From Cylindrotheca closterium (Eukaryota > Bacillariophyta > Bacillariophyceae > Bacillariales > Bacillariaceae), in contig CAKOGP040000113.1 in NCBI GenBank assembly GCA_933822405.4, forward strand, positions 333,183 through 397,182: a DNA stretch of 64,000 bases, read 5' to 3'. Every line of letters begins with the position of its first letter. Within the stretch, counting starts at the first letter, position 1. The translations under genes and the position numbers were made by a program. The notes under the pieces were generated by a model, which was not told the origin of the DNA, did no database searches, and saw nothing but the letters and a program-made list of their open reading frames with translations. Below, piece after piece: positions 10,689 to 22,694 of the stretch.

Positions 10689-12188
10689 CTATATTCCGAA
10701 TTGTTTGACAAGGGCATCCAGAGTAAACAGAATGAAGGTGGCTGCATCATGCTGTTCGTCCGGTGCGTAAACCTTGCCTGCTCCACTGACAAAGAGCATA
10801 CTCTGTGCTCGCGAAAACTCTTTGGACGATATCAAATTCTCGCCATTGAAAAATGCATCTTCCAATGATATCGGAAGAAGCCGAACGATTGAAAGGATTG
10901 GCGACTGGATAAAAACCATTTTCCCAATGCGACTAGTGACCTCTCTGGAACTACAGCCCCAATCTTTTTTCAGCACCAAATGGTGAGCCAAGATTCCACT
11001 TGGATCATAAAGATCAATGTAGGCCGTTGTCGTGGCTTCCATGATCTGCATGTAGAACATATCACCTAGTGTCATTTTGGACGATGGTTCGGCCAATCGC
11101 TCATCTAGAGCGTCATCATATAGCGATGCTGCTACCCAACCAGATATGACCAAGTTTCCAGTAACTTTTTCGTCCAGCGATGCTCTCTTTCGTAGATACA
11201 TGGGCATTGACATTTCAGGCTTCAACTTTTTCTTTCGTCCTCCTTTTGTCCGTCGTGGCCGATCGGGTCTCGGGGGTCTCGCTGCTGGATTTTTTTTAGC
11301 CTCGTCAATAACAGGTCGAAGATCTGAAATGTGCACAGAAGGACCAATCGGTGGATCATGCCCTACACTCCACGCTTCAAATCCACTAGCGTCATCAAAT
11401 GAACTGGCAAAGCTGCTGTTCCCAAACTGCAGGTAATCATCACCATCGGGAAAGTGGACCTCTGCAGGTGGTGTTGTGGTCGGCCTTGGATTGTGTGGTT
11501 CGTGGCTCCAGATACTCGATAAAGACTGCTGTGAGAATTCAAATTGTTCTAATCGTCTATGGCGACTTGTGCTGGAAGTGTTTGACGCCTTTGTAAACTC
11601 TGCAGTGTCACATCGATTTCGTGGTGTTGCAATTGGGGAATTTCCCAAGCTAGAATTTGGATTCAAAGGAGGGAGTCCAACAGACTTGCTTCGTGTACCT
11701 ATAATTGGCGGTCTACCAGTTGTGGCTGACGGCGGTGATTCTGGGGTTTGCTTCTGATTTTTGTCTCCTGCAAGTGACATTGAAACTGAAGTTGCATCGC
11801 TGTCTGTGAAATCAGACATCGATTCTGACCCATCGCTCTTTAAGGGAAACAACAATAATGTAAGAATCCACCTTGGCATTAATTCATCAAATGCTAAATC
11901 AAACAAATCAATCAATCATACCGAATTGAGTTCATAACTGGGGAAGGAACAACTTGAGTTCCGGCGAATTAATCGAAATGGTGTGTGCAACGAGTTTCTT
12001 GCCTCGGCCGTTTTCTTCCCGAAGCAGCAAGTGGAAAGCTTGCTTATTGAAAACTCCCATCGAGGCTCTCCAAGTATGTCCAAGTCGGTTTCTTTACTTT
12101 TGCTGTCAGTTAACCATGGACGTGGGATTGGAGCCTTGCGTGTCTTATGATTTGAACCTCGAACTGGAAAATGTTGGTGAGAATGCAT
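10689..12188 (-). CDS. Ser-rich protein with conserved C-terminal domain, unknown
   Basis: Two exons, 12188-11922 and 11837-10689, join in phase 0 (GTATGA...TTAAAG, 84 bases) to 471 residues. The N-terminal two thirds are Ser/Thr/Pro-rich and probably disordered. They include a basic patch PRRTKGGRKKKLKPE, a possible nuclear signal. The last ~140 residues look folded and hydrophobic (GNLVISGWVAASLYDD, ITE-like MQIMEATTTAYIDLYDPSG, FILFTLDALVKQFG). I do not recognise the domain; it may be lineage-specific. It is convergent with the PH-domain gene, with 68 bases between stops. Confidence 0.7.
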
Positions 12189-12463
12189 CAGTCGACGCTT
12201 TGGTGGGGCGTAAAACTATTTTCTACTGGGGTAGAAGCGTAAAGTGAAGCTGATTGAATGACTTGAAGCTGTTGTTGTTGAGTTGTTGTCCAGTTGTTGT
12301 TAATTCATTCAATCGGAAATTGCGACTTTGGTGACATCTGTCCTGTCCCGCGACGCGCGTGACGAAACTATTTTTTGAAAACAGCAACCAGGTCGCCCCA
12401 ACCGTCTACCTTGCAACTGTTACTTGCTAGTGTTAACAAAAATCTGAACTGAGCAATCTAAAT

Positions 12464-14063
<1,600 letters not shown>

Positions 14064-14404
14064 GTCCTCCTCTCTTTATCCTCTCTTTGTTTCCCTCCGG
14101 TCTTTTCGATCATCGGTGGCGGATGGACGACAGTTGTCAGTTGGAAGTTTGGATTTCGATTTATCGACTCGTTGGAATAAACGTGGGGCTCACTGCTGTG
14201 TGCCTGAATGGTACGTACTTCGGCCGTCTTTCGGCAAAGAAAAACAGATGTACGGTTGACGGGCAGAAATTCTTAGAATCAGAAGTCGCGATCCAAGGGT
14301 TCAACAACCAAGACAGCTTCCCTACGTCATCTTCAGGCAGGATTTGCGGTAGGATGCGAAGATCAAATCCAGTCTCCTTTTCATCGTCAACAAATCGATT
14401 CACC
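14064..14404. other. Divergent promoter, ADSS and LHC
   Basis: 341 bases between two starts on opposite strands. No gene or clear repeat is visible. It must hold both promoters and leaders. Confidence 0.5.
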
Positions 14405-15095
14405 ATGAAGTCCTTCGCCATCCTCGCTGCTGTCTGCAGTTCCGCCGCTGCCTTTGCTCCTCAGGTAATTACGTATCAGTCTCTTGTGTGCATAGTACTA
14501 TTGAAGAAACTGCTTGACTCAAAAGACATGGCTGTTTTTGTCATTTTAGTCCGCCCCTGCTGGAGCCTCCACACAGCTCAATGCTGAGATGTCCGAGTCT
14601 GTTCCTTTCCTTACCTACCCCAAGGGATTGAAGGGATACGTCGGTGATGTCGGACTTGATCCACTTAACTTCTCGGAATACTTCGACATGAAGTGGCTTC
14701 GTGAGTCCGAGCTCAAGCACTCCCGTGCTGCTATGCTCGCCACTGTTGGATTCGTTGTCCAAGAGTTCATCACCATCCCAGGATACATCCACGTTGATGA
14801 CTCCAACCTTGGACCTACCTCTGTTGGAGTTTCTGCCATGCTACAAATTGTTTTTGGAATGGGATTCCTTGAGTGGAAGACCAACAACGGAAATATCACC
14901 ATGGAGAACATGTTCGAGGACCCAGAACGTGTCCCAGGAAACCTTGGCTTCGATCCTTTGGGATACGGAAAGAAAATGAGTGCAGAGGAAATGGAAGTCA
15001 TGCAATTGAAGGAACTTAACAATGGACGCTTGGCTATGTTGGCTATCGGAGGAATGATCCACCATAACTGGGTTACTGGAGATCCTCTATTCTAA
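14405..15095 (+). CDS. Fucoxanthin-chlorophyll a/c light-harvesting protein
   Basis: Exons 14405-14464 and 14550-15095 give 201 residues. LHC proteins bind chlorophyll and fucoxanthin in thylakoid antennae. The signal peptide ends SSAAAFAPQ, the diatom plastid motif, and the intron follows directly. The first LHC helix carries RESELKHSRAAMLA (Glu/His/Arg pigment ligands). The third carries MQLKELNNGRLAMLAIGGM (Glu/Asn/Arg). A central helix lies around SAMLQIVFGMGFLEW. GFDPLGYG before the last helix is typical of FCPs. Subfamily (Lhcf, Lhcr or Lhcq) cannot be set from motifs alone; a photosystem I-type antenna is possible. Confidence 0.92.
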
Positions 15096-15554
15096 GCGCT
15101 TTGCCATCGGTACCTTACCATATGAAAGCTCCTAAGAAACTCCAAAATTTACGCCACTGTGACCATAGACTGAAAATGTCGTCGGCACGACATTCAGTAT
15201 CACCTCGACGAAACAGTTGCTAGATAATTGTAAAAGACGAAACTGAATCGAGAAATGATCCCTGTACTTTTAGTCTAGGTCGAGCACTATCATAGATTCG
15301 TTAGCGTTATGAAGAATCATGGCAATATCATTTGTCATGTATCACAAAGGCCAAGTAAGAAGGTAAAGCAGATAATCGCTGAGAAGAACTCTGGAAGTGC
15401 TCAAATTTGAAGATGGTCTTTGAAGTATAGTATTTTCTGCTAGACCGTGCGCAATTACCATTGAGGTACTACTCTTGTGCACTAAAAGATCCAGTGCTTC
15501 ACTGTATGGCATAATGTAGTGTTGTACAATGTAATGGGGCCTTCTATTGTATGC
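15096..15554. other. Intergenic, convergent 3' regions
   Basis: 459 bases between the LHC stop and the HemE stop. The stretch is AT-rich and I see no gene, repeat or RNA. Confidence 0.5.
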
Positions 15555-16927
15555 TTAATCTTTGTGTCTAAAGTTGCGGACAGTTTCGATGAAGTGGTGA
15601 GCATTTTCCTCTGGTGTACATGCTTCAATTCCGTGTCCCAAGTTCATAACGTGTCCTGTGCTTCCTGCCTTCTTCAGGATCTCCTCTGCTCTTTCTTTGA
15701 TGGTGTCGTGGTTGGCGAGCAACACACCGGGATCAAGGTTTCCTTGGACTCCACCTGGTCCCTTCAAGCCAGCAGCCTTGCGTCCGTTGGCAATTCTCTC
15801 TCGGCCTTCTGCCATATCTACAGTCCAATCTAGCGACACAACATCAACTCCAGTTCCAGCCATACGTTCAATTAGAGCTCCAGAATGCTTGATGTAAATA
15901 ACAGTTGGGACTTCAGGGTGGTGCTTCTTGACCTGTAAATTGCGAAAGGAAAAGGTATTGAGAAGACTGAGAAGAAAACTAGATATTGTCCCATCCATAA
16001 GCAATCAGAATACATACTTTGTCCAAGATTTGCTTTTGGTACGGAGCAGCAAATTCTTCATAATCGCGTGGGGAAAGATGTCCAGCCCAAGAGTCGAAAA
16101 TTTGGATGAGTTGAGCACCATTCTCAACTTGGTAAAGAGCGTAGTCCCCAATACTGTCAGCGAGGTTTTGAAGAATAGCGTGTAAAAGTTTTGGCTCGTT
16201 GAATGCCATCTTCTTGATTTCCAAGTATTCCTTGGAAGTTTTACCCTCGATCATATAAGTGGCAAGTGTGTAAGGACATCCAACGAATCCCAAAACAGCA
16301 GTTTCAGGGCCAACTTCGTCACGAAGAATCTTAAGGGTCTCAGCAACGAAAGGTGCTGCAGTGGAAGGATCAATGGGGTGCATCTAAATGGAATACAATC
16401 AAAGTTAGCCCGTCATCATGGAAATCGAAGTTCTTCAAAAAATAGTGGTGTCGAAAACTGACCTTCTTAACGTCGTCCCAGTTCTTGATGGGCTCCATGA
16501 TGGGGCCAAGCTTCTCGTCAATGGTGAATTCACATCCAACTCCAGGAAGAGGAGTTAGGATATCGGAGAAAAGAATGCAACCATCAGTTTTGTAGTTTCT
16601 CCATGGCTGAAGGGAAACCTCGACAGCAACCTCTGGGATTTCACTTCTTTGGCGGAATGTTGGGTACTTCTTGCACAAATCACGGTATTCTTTGATGTGT
16701 CTTCCAGCTTGTCTCATCATCCAAACTGGGGTGCGCTCAGTCTTTTCTCCTTTGGCGGCTCTGATCAAAAGAGGATCCTTGGTTCCAGCATCGTCTGACT
16801 TGGAGTCCTTTGTAACAGCTTCGTCAACAGCACTCATACGAAATTGGGATCGGGAGTTGCCATTGCTTGGAGCGAAAGCATCGCATGCTGATAGAAGACC
16901 AAAAACTACGGCTGTGGACCACTTCAT
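15555..16927 (-). CDS. hemE: Uroporphyrinogen decarboxylase, plastid
   Basis: Three exons, 16927-16463, 16383-16018 and 15932-15555, all in phase 0, give 402 residues. The enzyme decarboxylates uroporphyrinogen III to coproporphyrinogen III in heme and chlorophyll synthesis. The signal peptide ends CDAFAPSN, a plastid motif. The signature [16 protein letters not shown] (substrate-binding Arg) lies near residue 70, followed by FSDILTPL with the catalytic Asp. [13 protein letters not shown] and [10 protein letters not shown] follow in exon 2, and [11 protein letters not shown] at the end. Length and motifs are complete. It is divergent from the THOC5-like gene (239 bases between starts) and about 12 kb from DVR of the same pathway. 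Confidence 0.95.
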
Positions 16928-17165
16928 TGTACTTGTTGTTGAGTGTTGAGGTATTGTCTTTGCGGTATCTTCTCTGCTAAAGACGCAACACGCACTTTCA
17001 AGTTCAACTTATTCTTCCACCTGTAACGCAACGATTGAAGTTACGGGACTCATTTATTCCCGAAAGATACCTGTACCTGTACGTCCATCGTGCGATATCG
17101 GAACGAAGGGTACAATACCGGTAGATGATGATCCGCACAAAGGATCAGCGAATGACATAGCAAAC

Positions 17166-18731
17166 ATGTCTCGACTTTCCAAACGATCACGTTCCAGCAA
17201 CACAGGAAGCCTTACTGATGCGCTTTCTGCTCTTGATCAGTCTGATAAGCTGCTGAAGCAGTTGTCAACTTCTTGCGCTGATGTGTCCAATCTTGCAGTA
17301 TCGGCTGATGCCATGAATTGTTTTTTGGAACTCAAGTCCTTGCAGACAGTGGTATTGGATGATCTTGAATCCTCTCAGTCAGAAGCACATGATCAGTTGA
17401 GAAGAATCGAGAAGGAAAAGCTGAAGCTAGAAAACTTGTCTTATCAAAAAATAGTAAGCGAACATGCTGTTGCTGAATATAACAAGCTGGAATGGTCGCA
17501 ACTTGCGAAATTGTGTTGTGATGAGATGGGCATTGCAGTACCTGATACAGAAGAGGAATTGAACAAAACCTTTAAGGAATTTCTCTCTTCTGATCCGAAG
17601 GATCCAAATAGCAGAGGCAAGATCGCATTTTGTCTGAATAAGAATCTGGAAGAAAGGAAGCAGCTGCAATCCGAGCTTCAGATTGCCAGACACAGCGCAG
17701 CCACGTCTCAAAGAAGCGTGACGAAGAAGCGAAAGTTATTGAAGGAGTTACCTAAAAATTTGCAAGATATGGAAAAGGCGAGCTTATCATTGCAAGAGTT
17801 CTGTCAAACGTCCCTTCATACCAGTAGGAAGCTTGGATCTGAGCGTCAAGAATCCATGGAGATGGCTCGTTCTCTCCCAGCTCCATTATATACGCTTCAT
17901 CATCAGCTTCAATCGTGCTTGGATGCCATGCACGCCACGGGCGGAGGGGAGGCAGGCGATGTACCGTTGTTGGAAATTACAAGCAAATCGGATGGCATCT
18001 TGTTGAGATTACCAATCCCCACCGTCTCCAACCAACCCAGCTCGTCAACGGTTGTCTGCACGAATATTAAGTTTGAGTATGATTCAAAGATGGATATAGT
18101 GACGGCACGCTCCAGTAGCGAGCATGGAATGGGAGAATTAATTGGCGAGCTCTTCCCGGGGGACACAGGAGCTTGGGATATTGTCAACAACAAGAGCGAC
18201 AAGGCGTCGTACAGTTGGTGTAACTATTTGGGAGGTCTACACGCTTCTCCCGGCGAACGAAATTTGTCAGAGATGCACCTTTCGACAAAGGTGGTGGTTC
18301 GATCATTGCTTCGACGCGTACGAGCCATGGCATCGTTGAAACATATCCTAGCGATTCTATCGAAGAAGGAGCCACAAAAGCATGCTAACAGTGGCATGCC
18401 TACCAGAGCACTATCCAAAGTGTTGGCAAGACTGTCCAATTGGACCGAGGAAGATGATGAACATGGGATTAGAACCGTTTCTGCACAGATGGTAACAAAT
18501 TCGATTCCATTGTCGCTTCAGGTTAGCATCAACCTACGGAGGTATCCTGCAGTACCTCCTGAGTTCAAAATTTCACTCGGAGAAGAAAGCAACCAACAAC
18601 ATGATGAACAGCTGGCAGAACTTGAGCGCCGTATAAATCAAGATGTCGACAAACTGGTGCCAGGAACTGACGAAGCTGCCTGTGATTGGATTCTATTCTA
18701 CCAATTCAATTCCGTGGTCGAATCACCATAA
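17166..18731 (+). CDS. THO complex subunit 5-like protein (THOC5/FMIP1)
   Basis: An intronless 521-residue frame. THOC5 is part of THO/TREX, which couples transcription to mRNA export. Family-like features are the early coiled coil with KLKLENLSYQKIVSEHAVAEY (compare LxLQNLLYExxHLxxEI), a second coil starting NLEERKQLQSEL, and ARSLPAPLYTLHHQLQS, which matches the RxLPPPLYxLxxQ element. A C-terminal alpha/beta part ends VPPEFKISL. The similarity is recognisable but distant, so the assignment rests on order and spacing of these elements. No targeting signal is seen; a nuclear role is expected from the family. Confidence 0.7.
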   Translation: MSRLSKRSRSSNTGSLTDALSALDQSDKLLKQLSTSCADVSNLAVSADAMNCFLELKSLQTVVLDDLESSQSEAHDQLRRIEKEKLKLENLSYQKIVSEHAVAEYNKLEWSQLAKLCCDEMGIAVPDTEEELNKTFKEFLSSDPKDPNSRGKIAFCLNKNLEERKQLQSELQIARHSAATSQRSVTKKRKLLKELPKNLQDMEKASLSLQEFCQTSLHTSRKLGSERQESMEMARSLPAPLYTLHHQLQSCLDAMHATGGGEAGDVPLLEITSKSDGILLRLPIPTVSNQPSSSTVVCTNIKFEYDSKMDIVTARSSSEHGMGELIGELFPGDTGAWDIVNNKSDKASYSWCNYLGGLHASPGERNLSEMHLSTKVVVRSLLRRVRAMASLKHILAILSKKEPQKHANSGMPTRALSKVLARLSNWTEEDDEHGIRTVSAQMVTNSIPLSLQVSINLRRYPAVPPEFKISLGEESNQQHDEQLAELERRINQDVDKLVPGTDEAACDWILFYQFNSVVESP

Positions 18732-18976
18732 AAGTTTGAATCATTATTCGAATCGTTGTGCCCTTTAGAAAAAAATATTCAATGAAATTTGATGCACTAG
18801 GTCTTGCTTTACATCGTATTGATGTCCACAGATATGAAGAACAACGAATGTTCCCAGTCCCCATTTGTTTTAAAAAATTTGTCATTATACATTAGTCATT
18901 TCCAATAGTCTGCGGCGAAAGTCTGCCGACCCTTGAATTCTTAAATGCAAGGGAGGCTCTCGATACGGAGAGATGC

Positions 18977-19535
18977 TCAGCGTTTCATCTTCTGAGCCCG
19001 AATCATGTCATATGACAGTGCCCCATATACTTCAATCCATGCATCTTTTGTTTCGTCAGTGAAACTCTCCCCTAGATTCTCCTTCACTGCGAAAATCAAT
19101 GCCCGTCCCATGGAGGGGAAATATTCTGGTTTTACGCCATATCCAACGTGCTTGTGTCCCAGATCGAGAAGGATCTCTGTCAAGAGCTCGATATCAGGAC
19201 CTAACATTCCCAGTGCTTTGTCGATCATCTGGATGAAATACTTTGCATGCTTCGTAAACCTCGGCGACTTTGAAAGCTCAGTTGATACATCAGCTTGGAC
19301 ATCGAAACCAAAGATGGTCTTTGCTTCAGGTTCTAGCTCAAAGAGTCTGAAATAGAAGGATCATTGTTAGACTTGCAAAACGTGGAAATGCAATATCTGC
19401 TGCCGGCGGTTTTCAATTGACGTACTTTGTGAACAGTGTAACTCCAACTACCTGTTCGTAATCCTTAAGACGACGGACTTCCTCCCAGCTGTCAATGACA
19501 TTGGAGACTGTCGCATAACTCATATCAGCAACCAT
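18977..19535 (-). CDS. Single-domain globin, neuroglobin-like
   Basis: Exons 19535-19426 and 19346-18977 (GTACGT...ATTTCAG) give 159 residues, a normal globin length. The fold markers are EPEAKTIFGF at the C/CD region with the CD1 Phe, distal His at residue 70 (FTKHAKYF), and proximal His at residue 103 in LGHKHVGYGV, which resembles LGRKHRAVGV of neuroglobins. The C-terminal helices DAWIEVYGALSYDM follow the same pattern. A second Met at residue 5 is an alternative start. There is no signal peptide and no reductase domain, so it is not a flavohemoglobin. Oxygen or NO handling is family inference. Confidence 0.85.
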
Positions 19536-20548
19536 GGTGTAAATTTGTGTTTGGTAGAATAATGCTTGCGGCGAAGGTGTTGAAATGCGTTCTTCTCAAA
19601 AAAAGAAATATATGATGTTTCGCTGATGGCATCCAATTCACAATTGACTTTCCCTTTTCTCGCGTGGAACTTGCGTCGATTCTCTGCCGTCATTTTGACA
19701 CTGAAATTCCTTCTCTTGACATAAGTAATTAGGGAGTTGCATTGAGAGCTCCCTTTTTACGTACTCCGAAAAGCGTTTCCATATGTCTGGGTGGAAGTTG
19801 TCCGAATCGGAGAACTGCGGAAGATTAGATTTTTCTTTGGGTGTTTTCTCCCCTTCGCCAAGAAAGGTGCAGATGTTCGGGTTTTGAAAATGACCCCCTT
19901 CTTCCGCGTGTCTCACGGGGTCATCTCATTTCAGGGCAGTAGCAAGATACTGGTAGGGTATACTTTTTATGCTTTTACAATACCAGGTATGGTACCAGAA
20001 ATTCTAGCGGTATTGTACTCCCATTTTTTGACGCGAAGGAGTGCACATTGAGACATCTGCAAGATACAGAGATACAGTACATCTTTCATGAACGGCATTA
20101 TCCAGCCACTCAAGCATTCACTGGCAAGAACCCGAATCAGTCAAAACTGTACGCAAATGTCATGCTCACGATTTGAACCTCACTCACGACGAGGATACAG
20201 TAGATACATACTCACATCCTTGAAATTCAACTAGGAACGGATCATAGTGTATGTTGCAGTGGTCGAAGGGCGGTTCCATTCGAGGAAGATTAAACTTTAC
20301 ATTTCAAGTTTACGTTTTCAATTACATGAACACTAGTCCTAAATTAGAGTCTGTTGGATCTGCTGGGTCCTGCTGCCGTGTTCTTCTATTCTATGGCATG
20401 ACTAGACAACCCAATGCTCCTCTAGATCATGGGCAAGGAGCTGGTAGTTAAGCTCCAAGATGCAGTGCATGAAATCAATCCTCAGTAAAGGGGGATGCTG
20501 CGCCGAATCATGAAGTAACTGGACGAGGATATAGTAGTAGTGGTGAAT
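19536..20548. other. Gene-poor stretch upstream of the globin
   Basis: About 1 kb. Short frames occur on both strands (for example 19638-19916 minus), but none has a recognisable motif, signal or splice partner. The promoter of the globin gene lies at its left end. I see no RNA gene or repeat. Confidence 0.4.
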
Positions 20549-21022
20549 TCATAATGTAGATCCGACCAACACTCCACAAGTTATCACCAGCCCAACCAGG
20601 ACTCCAAGAAACTTTCCAACCTCTTCAAACCCTGGAGATAAAACGATCAATTTGTCGTTGGCCTTCCAATTTAGAGATGCTTGACCAGTGATCTCCACTA
20701 ATGTCCCCGGGGTCAATTTGTATGATTTCTGGCCAAGATCATCTGCTTCAGTATCGAGAAATCCAGTGCCATCCAGTATGTATCGAACAAGAGTTTGGTC
20801 CTCACTGGCTTCCTCATTCCAGGTTCCTTCTTTTTGCTGCTGCGGCCAATCTCGGATGCCCATGTCAGCAGCATCGCCAGGTGAAGGATTTGTAACGCTC
20901 ACCTCTGCCATTCGCAAGACTGTTTGTAGTCGATGTAGTGATGCATGACTATGTACATGACCGCTTGGAGCAAAAGCTAATGCTGAAAGCGGTAAGACCA
21001 AGAGTAGAGCAGTAATTCTCAT
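20549..21022 (-). CDS. Small plastid-targeted protein with C-terminal helix, unknown
   Basis: A 157-residue single-exon frame. The signal peptide ends SALAFAPSG, the plastid motif, and a second basic stretch follows (HASLHRLQTVLRM). The mature region is a small beta-rich domain (WNEEASEDQTLVRYIL, KLTPGTLVEITGQASLNW, DKLIVLSPGFEEVG), which in outline recalls small cupin-like proteins. It ends in one membrane helix, GVLVGLVITCGVLVG. I cannot name the family. Its position in thylakoid or inner envelope is inference. Confidence 0.75.
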   Translation of the reverse strand: MRITALLLVLPLSALAFAPSGHVHSHASLHRLQTVLRMAEVSVTNPSPGDAADMGIRDWPQQQKEGTWNEEASEDQTLVRYILDGTGFLDTEADDLGQKSYKLTPGTLVEITGQASLNWKANDKLIVLSPGFEEVGKFLGVLVGLVITCGVLVGSTL

Positions 21023-21464
21023 GATAGACTAACGGGGAGGTGCATGGAGTGATGAATGAGTTGCTGAGTTATGCATGACGAAAGTCGTCGTTGTCGTCAT
21101 CGCATCGTCATGAACACATTTTTAGTCCGATATGTCGAACATCTGCTCAGATCAGGCCTATACTAGTCCTTGTTCCAGAAGACTTCTCAAGTTGAAAGTG
21201 TCAGGGTTGATGTCAATGGGTGGTGTCAGCTTTCATTGAAACTGCACCGAAGTAATCACCTTGATGCAGAAATTTGAACAGAAGCGTGTGCACTTGGCGT
21301 GATATTGATGCTCTTGAACGGATTGGGTGCCTGATGTGCCAATATTTGATAGTAAGTATGAGTGGTAGTAGTAGCTAGAGTCCTTGATACCGTCGCCGGT
21401 AGTACTAGCTGAATGCCAACAAATAATATAAACATGTTTTAGATTTAAATGTAGCCTTTTGCTC
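21023..21464. other. Intergenic, no gene seen
   Basis: 442 bases between the small plastid protein (start side) and the end of the cytochrome b5 reductase gene, both on minus. It holds the promoter of the former and the 3' UTR of the latter. Nothing else is visible. Confidence 0.5.
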
Positions 21465-22440
21465 CTAGAAGATGACCATCTCTTTAGCGGTGAATCCCAA
21501 CTCCTCTAGGTTTGGTTTGCAAGCGAATTTGATCATAGGGGGAGGTCCACACATGAAGACCTGTGTATTGGCGCTCGAGTCGCCGAACAAACACTTCTTT
21601 GCAATCATTTCCTTTGTGATGAAACCAGTCGAGTATTCCCAGTTGGCAGGTGGTCTATCCAAAGTGTAGTGTACATTGAAGCGGCCCTTGAAATCTCTTT
21701 GCAGTGCTTCAAGCTCCGCTCGTACAAGAATATCGTCGTCGGCTGAAATAGTTATCAAATGAGAAAAAAATAGCCTTCGACGATCAAAGATGAGAATCCA
21801 CAGTCGACTTACTCTGATTGGCGTACAAAAGATTGACCTTAATGTTTGGTACTCCAGGGTTCTTGAAAATAAAATGCAAAATTTGGAGCATAGGGGTGAT
21901 ACCGGTTCCCCCTGCAAGCATAATAATTTGATTCGTTTGACGATGTTCAAGTGGTTTGCCCAGTGGCTTGACCGTGAATTTTCCACCAGTTAGATACTCC
22001 ATGTGTCCCTTGGGCCCCTTGATTTCCATCTTGTCTCCAATCTTCAAAGAATCCAAGTGTTGACTCATTTTTCCTCCTTCGGGGAACTTGGGGTGGACAT
22101 TGGCCTTGTAAATTTTGACGCAAAGCGAAAATTCACCGACAGAGCTGTTGTCTGTGATTGGCGTGTAAGATCGCTGATGGCTCTTTCCTTCAGAATCCTT
22201 GAATCTTAGAGAAACGTGCTGACCAGTTGGAAGACCCAGCACGTGGCCTTCTGGGAGACCAAAAGTGAAAATGGCAACATCATGCGACACTTTTTCTTTG
22301 CGGATCAACGGGAACAACTGGAACTCGGTTGTTGGAAGTACTGTTGGTGCCTTCTTATTCATGAACACCAGGGCTCCGATAACAATGCAGACAATAGATG
22401 CAAGAACGATCCCATATTCAGATATTAGGTCTTCAATCAT
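21465..22440 (-). CDS. NADH-cytochrome b5 reductase
   Basis: Exons 22440-21813 and 21742-21465 give 301 residues. The flavoprotein passes electrons from NADH to cytochrome b5 for desaturases and other ER reactions. An N-terminal membrane helix (IVLASIVCIVIGALVF) is followed by the FAD motif RSYTPIT and the GGKMSQHLDSLKIGD loop. Then comes the nucleotide-site motif LAGGTGITPMLQI and, near the end, the CGPPPMI box. The junction restores YANQT-DDDILVRAELEAL, as in the family. The ATG at 22551 would add 37 unlikely residues, so 22440 is preferred. Divergent from the SGNH-like gene, 254 bases apart. Confidence 0.93.
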
Positions 22441-22694
22441 AGTTCTTGTGTTTGTGTCGACGACGTGTTTGGCAAAAAAATGATGATTTTGGTCTCCAAC
22501 CGTGATACTGTCATTGAATTTTGAAGAAGAAAAAAACGTCAGCCCCTTCATATGCTGGTGCGAAGGACAGGCGAATATGTTGAATCCAATGGGTCAATTT
22601 AACTGGAATTTTTACCCAAAATCAAAAGCGTCAACACAAAAAGTCCAAAACAATGATGGACAATGGACAAACCCCTTAACTTCATGACCCTACA

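Noticed and set aside
19638..20051. Small frames on both strands upstream of the globin
   Set aside because: No motif, signal or splice partner, and random-like composition.
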